42,186 nucleotides of DNA from Gracilaria domingensis (lineage: Eukaryota > Rhodophyta > Florideophyceae > Gracilariales > Gracilariaceae), in NCBI GenBank assembly GCA_022539475.1, contig VCMS01000394.1, forward strand, positions 1 to 42,186. The letters run 5' to 3'. Both the position numbers and the translations under genes were made by a program. Below are positions 32,495 through 41,397 of the stretch, piece by piece. Under the pieces are notes generated by a model. That model was given only the letters and a program-made list of their open reading frames with translations, was not told the origin of the DNA and ran no database searches. Each line of letters starts with the position of its first letter. The first letter of the stretch is position 1.

Positions 32495-34762
32495 ATGGAG
32501 AAACGGGGCGCGCGCTACCCAAATAGGGCGCCGAGCGCTCCACCAAGTGGTCACCCCATACGGGGTTCAGTGTCCTATCCGGTGTTGGATAACCCGGAGG
32601 ACCTGATTCGGAAGGAACGCCCACCGAGGGGGAAGAAGGTAGACCGAGAGGCTGGGGGCCCCTCGACCCTTCCCCGGGCTGACCAAGTGGACGGAGGAGC
32701 AGGCTCCGCAAGGGCGGAGCCCGCTCCTGTAACAACCCCAGTGGTAGACCAAATGGAGGTGCCAGTCGGACCGCGACTGGACTTGGACGAGGTCACCCGA
32801 GTGGTAGTTGATCGAGCCTCCCAGGAGGTCCTCGACAAGGTACCTGTGGTGGTGTTACAGTACCTCGAAAACGAGGTGCGAGGACACATCGACCGATTGG
32901 TTATGCTGGCTCTGCAGCAGCAGGGGGCTAAGCTTCAACCTGAGATGGTGGCCCAGGCCGCGCTCATGAAGCAAGCTCCCCCGCCTGCAGTAGACGCCAC
33001 CAAACCACTTGGTATTCTCCACCCTAACCTTCCTACACAACCGACTGGTGAAGGATTTATCGACCGTATGGGGAAAGGGGCAGAGCCTCCAGGGATGGAG
33101 GGCCCGAGGTACGTTTACCTCCCCCAACCTACTGGTGTAGCTCCGTCAGGACCCAGTGGTGGAGACCCTGATGGAGATTCGTCGAGCTCAGGAGACGAGC
33201 GTCGACGTAAACCAAATGGTAAGAAGAAGAAAACCAAAAGGGGAAAGAGAAAGAGTCGCCGGTCGGACTCGGACTCTTCGTCCTCAGACACCGATTCGGA
33301 TTCGTCAGGAGACGACGACCGTACAGGTTCACGACGCAAGAGGAAGGACTCTCGCAAGAAGAAAGGAAAGAATCCCCGCAAGGGTAAGACCAAAAGGTAT
33401 AACGATTCGGACTCAACTTCCGACGAGGAGACTGACCTAGAGGTGCTTACGCCTCTCAATGATTTATTCACCAAAGCGGTTGACCATCGTACCTATAGGT
33501 TAGAGAACAGACAGGCTGAGTATACCAAAGAGGTAGCTCAGAAGATAACGAAGCATCATAGGAAGCTTCGTTTCCAACTGGGTGAAACTCGCTTTAGCGG
33601 GGATGACCCTATTGCGATCATTGATTTCCTTCAAAGGTTCAAGATCGCTTGTGATCAGAATGGGTTTTCAGAGGCAGCAGCCATGTGGCTGTTTCAATTC
33701 TACCTAACTGGTCAGGCTGGAGCGTTGCTCCGCAGCCGCCTCCAAGGAAACACCATGGCGGTGGACGAAGACCAAACGGAAATGTTGACAACATACCCAC
33801 AGGTGGTTAACTTCCTACTGGAAACCTACGCGACCGATGAGGTAATCCAGGAGGCGTACGCAGAGGTGCTTGCGTACCGCCAGCGCGCGGGACAAACCGA
33901 ATTGGAATTCGCTCGCTCCTTATGGGCATTAGCCTCCCGCTGTGGAAGCGTCTTTACTACCAAAAGGTTGAAATCGATGTACGCCGACAACGTGGCGAAG
34001 TCTATCCGATCACAGGTTCGTAACTACCTAGCTACCAACCGCACGGTCGACTACAACGCACTAGCCCGCCATGCACAGGGACTAGGCGACACCGTTCGGT
34101 CAGGGGCCAGGAAAGACTCCGCACCACTCGGCAAACCATCGAAGGAGAAAGGAAAGACCAGGCGGTCAGTGTTTGACGTAGAGGAAGAGGAGACCACTAC
34201 GGGGGAGGCGTCCACACAATACGCCTCCCAGGGTCACCCAGTCCACTTGGTGCATGCACAACCGACAACTCGATCGCACGGTAATACCTCTTGGTCCAGC
34301 TCGCTATCCAGCGAGCCACCCTCGAGACAAACCTCAGCTCCACCATCACAGGTATCCGTACCGGTCAGCCCGGTCCTAGCGGTACCATTCAAGCAATATG
34401 GTGAACAAGGACCATACCCGCAGCAACGGAGTGCAGTACCTACTGGAGGCCGTCCTCCATCGCGCGCGTCGTCGCTCGCGATGAAGGACCCCACAACCGG
34501 CAATCTCCTCTGTTGGTTCTGTTTGTCGCCCCACCACTTGGCGACAGCGTGCCCAAGTGTGGCTCCGCAGAACAGGAACGCTCTCCTGACTGCTCGCCAG
34601 CAGAACCACCAGGATATATTTGGGCCCCCGGCACGGAGCGCAGGCACGGGACACGCAAATGCGCGACCCAATGCAGCCACACCTCATCAGGTACACCTCG
34701 TCACGGAGCAGGACCAAACGGATCCCGCCCCGCAGGCGGAAAACGCCGAACAGTTGGGATAG
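32495..34762 (+). CDS. gag: gag polyprotein of element 2
   Basis: The 755-codon protein starts at the ATG in CTAAATGG. The N-terminal 150 residues are Pro/Gly/Arg-rich. A short coil (about 85-150, containing VVDRASQEVLDKVPVVVLQ) follows. A long Ser/Asp and Lys/Arg tract spans about 225-310 (DSDSSSSDTDSDSSGDDD, then RKKKGKNPRKGK). A capsid-like domain spans about 340-540 (LRFQLGETRFSGDDPIAII and a segment ending VRNYLATNRTV). A zinc knuckle CWFCLSPHHLATAC (CX2CX4HX4C) lies near residues 670-684. It is fully open and has the same plan as gag 1 with low identity. The nucleotide sequence contains about a dozen CCANNTGG words placed in all three codon phases. Confidence 0.88.
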   Translation: MEKRGARYPNRAPSAPPSGHPIRGSVSYPVLDNPEDLIRKERPPRGKKVDREAGGPSTLPRADQVDGGAGSARAEPAPVTTPVVDQMEVPVGPRLDLDEVTRVVVDRASQEVLDKVPVVVLQYLENEVRGHIDRLVMLALQQQGAKLQPEMVAQAALMKQAPPPAVDATKPLGILHPNLPTQPTGEGFIDRMGKGAEPPGMEGPRYVYLPQPTGVAPSGPSGGDPDGDSSSSGDERRRKPNGKKKKTKRGKRKSRRSDSDSSSSDTDSDSSGDDDRTGSRRKRKDSRKKKGKNPRKGKTKRYNDSDSTSDEETDLEVLTPLNDLFTKAVDHRTYRLENRQAEYTKEVAQKITKHHRKLRFQLGETRFSGDDPIAIIDFLQRFKIACDQNGFSEAAAMWLFQFYLTGQAGALLRSRLQGNTMAVDEDQTEMLTTYPQVVNFLLETYATDEVIQEAYAEVLAYRQRAGQTELEFARSLWALASRCGSVFTTKRLKSMYADNVAKSIRSQVRNYLATNRTVDYNALARHAQGLGDTVRSGARKDSAPLGKPSKEKGKTRRSVFDVEEEETTTGEASTQYASQGHPVHLVHAQPTTRSHGNTSWSSSLSSEPPSRQTSAPPSQVSVPVSPVLAVPFKQYGEQGPYPQQRSAVPTGGRPPSRASSLAMKDPTTGNLLCWFCLSPHHLATACPSVAPQNRNALLTARQQNHQDIFGPPARSAGTGHANARPNAATPHQVHLVTEQDQTDPAPQAENAEQLG

Positions 34763-34796
34763 AGGCCTTCCCCAACTGTCCGAAGACGGAAGGCCT
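34738..34796 (+). promoter_or_regulatory. predicted -1 frameshift signal, element 2
   Basis: GGAAAAC (34738-34744, gag codons GAA AAC) lies 15 bases before the gag stop codon. The pol frame is -1. A 9-bp perfect stem AGGCCTTCC (34763-34771) / GGAAGGCCT (34788-34796) with a 16-base loop begins 18 bases downstream. The slip site is not canonical. The pairing is exact. Confidence 0.5.
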
Positions 34797-37700
34797 TCCA
34801 GAACCAAGTGGTGCAAGTATGGACAATTACCCATTGGTTACAGGGGAGGAGAGCCTCATGGACGGCACCGAACCGATATGCTTTCTCAAGCATAGTAACT
34901 ATAAGGTAAACGTCACCCTCGGGTTTACTTCTAACCACTTGGTACCATGCGTCACTGTCCTGGACACCGGGGCAGGACCTAATCTGGTGAATGCCAAACT
35001 ATTAACTAACAGACAACTTAATAAGCTTCAGCCATGTACATTAACTAACCCACTGGTTGACGCCAACAACAGACCACTAACCGTCATGGGAGCGCTTACC
35101 ATAATGGTATTGATTGACACCATGAGGGTCCGAGTTCGCTTCATAGTCGTTAACCAACTGGCAACAGACTGTATCCTTGGAACAACTTTTATAGACCAGC
35201 ATTTCAGGGCAATTTTTCCACGTTCTAAGACAGTTCTGTTCCATAATGGCCCCCGGATCGCCATTATTGGTAACCACAAGGGTGCCTCTACGAAAGAGAA
35301 CCGCACTCAACACCAACCGGTCCCGGAAAACACACTCTCCAACAAGGTGCGATTGGCAAAGGCGGTAACAATACCGCCTATGAACCACTTGGTAGTGAAG
35401 GTCACATGCCAACAACCTGGCCTGTTATCCATTCAGAACCATTCACGGTTGGCCGAACGACACATGACCTTAATGGCGAATGGTATAGTCGACAACATAC
35501 CGATAAAACCGTTTCAGGTCTACCTGAGTAACTTCAGCAACCGCCCGGTCAAGTTGCCAAAACACACCGTAATTGGTCTTGCCTTACCGGCTCCCCGTAC
35601 GATCTTTACAATTATACCACAATGGTCCCACGAGGTCGTGGATGCTAAGGAGGGGGGGGGCAGTGTCAATTCGTTGAATTCGTCGCGAACAGACCATATG
35701 GTGCAGCGACTAGCTGAGCGAGAAGACCAGAAACTGGAGCTCGACCCAGTGACCAATTGGAAGACGGAGGTGAATATAGGACTTGAAGGGGAAGAGCTCA
35801 GAGCCCGGATCCTTGGACTCCTGGAGCCATTCAGTACCATGTGGTCGGGTAAGCTGGGAGCCATTAAGGCCACCCAGCACAGGATTGACCTCAAACCGGA
35901 CTCCCGTCCCATCCACCAACAGCCATACCGCGCGGGACATAAGGCCCGTGAGGTAGAGCTGGAGGAGGTAGAGCGGATGCTCCGCGAGGGGGTTATAGAA
36001 CCGGCAAACTCGGAATGGGCTAGCCCTGTAGTGCTAGTCCAAAAACGAGGAGAGACCCGTATGAGGTTCTGAATTGACTACAGAAAACTTAATGCCGTAA
36101 CGGTAAGGGACTCGTACCCCATCCCGAGGATGGATGAATGCATCGACTCCCTAGGAGATGCGAACATCTTTACCACACTGGACGCCAACTGCGGGTATTG
36201 GCAGATCGAAATACCAGAGGGTGACCGTGATAAGACTGCGGTTACATGCCACGCAGGCCTGTATCGCTTCTTACGCATGCCGCTTGGTTTAAGAAACGCC
36301 CCCGCTACCTTCCAAAGGGCGTTAGACATCATACTGTCTAAAGTGAAGTGGACAACCGCATTGGTATACATAGATGACGTAGTCATCTACTCGAGGTCCA
36401 TAGAGGAGCACTTCTCGCACGTCCAAGTGGTACTGCAGTTGCTACAAGAGGCAGGCGTGACCCTCAAACTACGAAAGTGTATGTTCTTCAACCAAGAGGT
36501 AGAGTACCTAGGGCATACAATAAGCCCCGGGAAACTCGAAGTGACCAAACGGAATATCCGACCGGTACAGGAAGCGAAGCTCCCTACGTCGCAGACGGAC
36601 ATACGATCCTTTATAGGTCTATGCAACGTCTACCGGCGGTTCATCAAGGGTTTTGCAAAGATAGCCGCACCCTTGAACCGGAGGTTGCAGAAGGGGCAGC
36701 CCACACACTTTGACCACCTGGAAGAGGACGAGGTAGAGGCGTTCTATACATTGAAAGCAGCGCTTCTCTCCCCACCGGTACTGGCATTGCCCAAAACGGG
36801 ACTCCCGTATACACTGGACACGGATGCGTCGGACGCCCAAATAGGTTGCTGCCTAATGCAGGAACAGGAGGACGGCAAGCTCGCACCAATTGGGTATTGG
36901 AGTAGAGCTCTTAACCAAGCGGAGCAGAACTACACCGTAACGGAGAAGGAATGCCTAGCGGTTGTTTGGAGCATGCTCATGCTACGTCCTTACCTATATG
37001 GTGTGCGCTTCACGCTCCGAACGGATCACGACTCCTTGAGGTGGATATTAGGCTTGGCGGACGCATCGGGTCGTCTGGCCCGATGGCGTCTGAGACTCTC
37101 GGAGTTTGAGTACGATGTGCAGTACCGCCCCGGGGTCAAGTACCGAGTGGCGGATGCATTGTCCCGGTTGAATACCGAAGGATTGGACACTGACCCAGTG
37201 GACGACGACATCCCATGCTTTACTATAGAACTAGCTAACCACGAGGTCAATGAAGTTCTGAAGGGATACTGGCATGATGACAGTACGTACCAAGTGGTAG
37301 TGGAGACCCTCCTTCCTGTGGAGGAAGGGGAACACGCTCCAATCACCCGTGAGGAATTCTTACGCGAACAATCGACCGATAGGTTGTGCAAAACGCTCGC
37401 TGACGTACTTGGAAGGAAGGATTCTCATTTCGACGTCGACCACAATGGGTACCTCATCAGACGCTCACCTTTAGACGGAGCTCTCCAGAAGGTCGTACCT
37501 GAGTCATTAAGACAAAGGGTGTTATATCTGTCACACAATCCACGGCTTTCGGGGCACCCTGGAGCCACGCGGTTGTACTATACCCTTCGGAGGCAATTCT
37601 ACTGGCCGCATATGGCTAACGATGTATATACCTATGTGGCGCAATGCAATTCGTGCATTAAGACCGGAGGTGGTGTGGCGAAGCACAGGAAGTACCTAAA

Positions 37701-39063
37701 GCTATTCCCGGCGGCGGGGCCCCTGGAATTCGTAGCAATCGACATACTGGGGCCCCTGCCCAAGACCTCAGAGGGTTATCGCTTTGTAGTAGTCATAACC
37801 GACAGGTTCACAAAGCTCACCAGAGCCATACCTCTGAAGAACCAAACGGCAACGACACTAGCGACAGCCTTCCTGGAGAATTGGGTCTACCCGTACGGTG
37901 CTCCCATGTACCTACTGACCGATAACGGTTCGAACCTAGCTTCTAAGTTCTCCGAGGCGGTTTGTACAATGCTAGGGGTCAAGCACTACTTTACCACGGC
38001 CTATCATCCTCAAACAAACGGCCAAGTGGAACGCTTCAATAAGACCCTAGTGGCACGCCTACGGCACTATGTCGAAGAGCACCAAACCACATGGTCGGAG
38101 TATGTCCAACCATTGACATATGCGTACAACCTCCAGGTCCACAGGGTCACTCAAACAACCCCATTCGACCTGGTACTTTCGCGAACACCACATGGTATTA
38201 TCGTCCAGCCCGGACCTGACCGCTCGGAAGCGGCCGGGACACTCACACCGGCGAAGGTCAAGAGAGACATACTCCAGAAGTTACGCGCCGCTTTGGCTGC
38301 TGCCAAAGTTAAGATGACAGCAGCCCAAGAACGGTATGAAGCGGACTATGACCGAACGGTGAGCAAAGTGACCAAAGTGGTAGCAGGAGACATGGTCTTC
38401 CTTGACGTGCCACCAAAAGGTAAGCGACCAACCCCAGCGGAGATGGAAGAGGACATCCGCCTTGAGGAGGATATCAATTCTAAACTACTACCCAAGTCCA
38501 CGGGACCATACAAGGTGATTTGCTCCGACGAGCATACCGCTACGGTCATAATGGAAGGTTTGGAGAACACGGTCTCCATCGACAGGATTGTCAAGGCCGC
38601 ACAACCGACGACAGCGAATGCACAACCAATAGGTGAGCCAACGCAGCAGGAAGCAGAGAGGGAGCAAACGTCTCCCATACCCCCTCCTATGATGAGTCAG
38701 CCGAGCGGTCAACCTTCCACCAGAGCCGTAACGGCTGACCCCACGACCCAAGCGGCACAGGAGATCGAGCCTCGGCAAGACCAACGAGTCACACCACCCA
38801 CGGGGAGCCACGCACCCCATGACCAAATGGAAGAGTCACACCCTCAAGTAGACACTCAGGAGTGCGCTATTGACACCATTGTAGGTCACGAACACACCAC
38901 AAAGGGTATGCGCTACCGGGTAAGATGGTATGGATGGTCGCCCGAGCACGACTCTATGGAACCACCTGGTCATATCCCTAACAACTTCATCATCCGATAC
39001 TGGCGCAAACAAGGGCGAACGCCCCCACCAACTGGTATTGCTTCGCGTGGTACGCGTCGCTAA
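34741..39063 (+). pseudogene. pol: pol of element 2 (PR-RT-RNaseH-IN-chromodomain), one in-frame TGA
   Basis: The same frame is open from at least 34513 to 39063 except for TGA at 36070-36072. Protease has VLDTGAGPNLV (DTG 34963-34971). RT has HRIDLKPDSRPI, MRF-stop-IDYRKLN, FTTLDANCGYWQ and YIDD (36367-36378). RNase H (about 36780-37180) has YTLDTDASDAQIG, TVTEKECLAVVW and RTDHDSLRW. Integrase has the HHCC zinc region (HPGATRLYY ... CNSCIKTG) and the D-D-E core at about 37741, 37920 and 38030 (FVAIDILGPLP, LTDNGSN, NGQVERFNKTL). The C-terminus has a chromodomain (38868-39020: IDTIVGHEHT, YRVRWYGWSPEHDSMEPP), which classes it as a chromovirus. The TGA replaces the Cys codon that element 1 has as TGC, a single base change. 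Otherwise it is intact. Confidence 0.85.
35647..35660 (+). other. internal polypurine run, possible central PPT
   Basis: AAGGAGGGGGGGGG lies in the linker between protease and RT. It resembles the longer run after pol (39062-39078). Central polypurine tracts prime a second plus strand in lentiviruses and Ty1. A role here is speculative. Confidence 0.25.
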
Positions 39064-39078
39064 GGAAGGGGGGGGGGG
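39062..39078 (+). other. polypurine tract just after pol
   Basis: AAGGAAGGGGGGGGGGG overlaps the pol stop. In simple elements the 3' LTR would begin right after the plus-strand primer tract, but TTATCG follows and the LTR start is absent. It is therefore either a non-terminal tract or the ancestral primer before the antisense gene was acquired. Confidence 0.4.
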
Positions 39079-39216
39079 TTATCGAAGCCGTTGAACGCCA
39101 CGCTACACGAAAAGCTAACTAACTAACCTAACAGGAAAACAAAAGAAGATCAGAGAACACAGTGCAAGACACTTTATTAGTCGAGAAGAATCCACGAGAG
39201 GGAACCACGAGGTGAC

Positions 39217-41397
39217 TTAGGAGGCCTTGGAGGACCCACGGCCACGTCCGCGTCCACGACTGGTTCCACGACCGCGACCACGTCCACGGGAGGTCCCGCG
39301 AGATGAAGCGGAACCTCCACGACCAGAGGACACCGACATAGGTCCGGCGGAGCTTCCGCCCCCGCCGCTAGCCGCGCTCGGTGGCGCACCACCACTTGGT
39401 AAGGGAGCAGAAGTACCAGCAGGTCCCGCAGGGGTACCGCTGCTGACTACCGGCATGGTATTCGCAGGACCAGTGGGTGGATGGAAGGAAGGCGGTAAGC
39501 TAGACGGAGGGATGCCACCAGAGGTCGGAGGAGCAAGACCACTAGACCGGCCCTGCACCGGGGGTCAGACCAGTAGGCGGCCTAGGAGCACCGGACGTCG
39601 GCGGAAGCGGAGCCGAACGGAAACCAGTTGAGAAACCACTTGGTGCTCCTGTCCCAGTACTTGCTGGAGGAAGAGGAACGTTGTGAGGACCAAGCGGAGT
39701 ATGGAAAGGTGCCGCAGGATCACCACCAGGAGGTCCACCAGGGAGTTGATACGTACCAAGGCCACCAAAGCCTACCATTGGGGTCGCAGGTTGCTGTGAC
39801 GCAGGAGCGTACGGGTTGAAACTTTCCACAGGGGGTCGATGTAACGGCGCGTGGCCTTCCACAAGGTTGCTCAACTGACCAACATAGGCTGTCACCTCAC
39901 GGTAGAGATTGCGCTGGAAGTAGTCGCGGAACTGTCGCAGCTCAGAAGTGCGCCGCTCGTGGTGAGCAACCACGGGGAGCAAGTTGGTAAGAGTATCCAC
40001 AGCGGTGAGGATGTCATTGAGACCAGGACGGTTGAAGTGCACCATCGAGGCGTGGTTGAGACGAGCCAGAGCGCTCCGTATCGCGCCACTATCACCACCA
40101 GGGGGCACCGGATTCACCGGAAGCGACTGGAAACCAACCCGAAGAGGCCCCTGGGCAGCCCGTCCGGGAGGGTGAGCACCGCCTGAGGGTTCGCCGGACC
40201 ACTTGGAACAGGCGCAGCCACGCTGGTCGGAGGAGTAGCCTGTACAGGTGCCGACGGAGGCAATGCGGGGGACTCATAGTTCTCGGCAGCCACCATCACG
40301 GTATCGTCATTACCAAATGGGTCTTCGCCAGCCATGTGCTGCTGTTGGAGAGGCACGATGCTATGAACCTCCGGGTCGTAGACATCCCAACCCTGTTCAG
40401 GCCCCCAATTGTGGTTACTTACCGCAGTGAGGTAGCCATCCAACTGCTGCGCAGTATATTTGGTGCCCTCCACGATGTTGGAGAGCCCCATGGCACGAAT
40501 GTCGCCGACCACATCGTTGGGAATATTGAAGATACGACCAACTGGTTGAGTTCCGCTGATCCCGACAGACTTGTCAGGGCAGCGCGTGTCCCAAGTCACA
40601 CCTTCCACGGAAGCCTGAAGGGCGAGGATAGCCACCATGACGGCCCACTCGCTGCGCGCGACCGACCAAACGGCATATGCGTTGTTCCTCTCTAGGGAGA
40701 TGCTACTACCAAAGTACGCAAGGACCGGCGGGGTCGGCACTTCCAGCCACTGACATACTTCATAGTGGTCCCACCAAGAGGGTCGATTGACATACCATGT
40801 CCGGCGGTTGTGGTCGCTCTGCGACCAATACTCAACGTTGTGGAACAGGAACATGGTCCGCGTACGGTTGTTACGGTGACGAACACGGCTCTCAGCCATC
40901 GCATCGGTCGCCCACCTCCCACGGTCAGTCCAATAATTGGTGTCTAAAGGGCGCTCAAACGCGACGTACTCCAGATCGACCTCGATGTGCGTAGCAGGTT
41001 CGTCCAAGCGGTGAAGGATATCTACCAAACGGCGGAAGTAGTGGACCTCCCATCGCAGCGGATGAAGGGGAGATCCGACGGTACGGCCACGGGGATGTAG
41101 TATAGAAACTTCGTGTGTCGCTGCCGCTCATGGAAACACTGTTGTCGACCGAACCGGCTCTGCTTCTCGCCCTTGCGTGGTGGAGGAGGTGCCATAGGCA
41201 CGCCTCCACCGGCGACAATCCCAACGGGCAATTGCGGTATACTGCGTGAGACCCATGTGGCGGAACCGCAAGGGACAGAGTGAGGTAACTGATGTGGAAA
41301 GGCCAGTTCCCCCAGAGCGACGCAATTCGCGGAGATTATCGGCAAAGCGTGCACATAGTGGGCTATGCGGCTGCCCGTGCGTCCCTATTAAGGTCAT
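39217..41397 (-). CDS. antisense gene of element 2, RG-tailed protein of unknown function, frame-broken
   Basis: Four minus-strand frames follow one another with touching or overlapping ends. The first is near 41397-41022, with LYYIPVAVPSDLPFI before a shift near 41065. The second is 41080-40114, rich in Trp/Tyr/His (HYFRRLVDILHRLDEPATHI, FLFHNVEYWSQSDHNRRTW, ARSEWAVMVAILALQA). The third is 40117-39542, helical with LNDILTAVDTLTNLLPVVAH and then a Pro/Gly/Ala-rich tail. The fourth is 39558-39217, Pro/Ser/Gly-rich, ending in RG repeats (SRGTSRGRGRGRGTSRGRG) and TAA. Together this is roughly 700 residues. Shifts near 41065 and 40115 equal one missing base each. No family is recognised. The RG tail suggests nucleic-acid binding. 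Some plant Ty3/gypsy Tat-lineage elements also carry antisense genes between pol and the 3' LTR. Confidence 0.6.

Noticed and set aside
36070..36072. TGA at a Cys position read as selenocysteine
   Set aside because: Retrotransposon RTs are not known selenoproteins, no SECIS-like element was sought successfully, and a single C-to-A change explains it.
31831..39035. CCANNTGG explained by a repeated peptide (such as NHLV or DQ)
   Set aside because: The word occurs in all codon phases and in the noncoding LTR and leader, so amino-acid repetition cannot account for it.
39062..39078. Polypurine tract as the element's true 3' end
   Set aside because: No LTR sequence follows, and the CCANNTGG word continues for another 3 kb, so the element goes on.
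41095..41104. TGTAGTATAG, identical to the first ten bases of LTR 2, as the start of the 3' LTR
   Set aside because: The match stops after ten bases and lies inside the antisense coding frame. It is probably coincidence.
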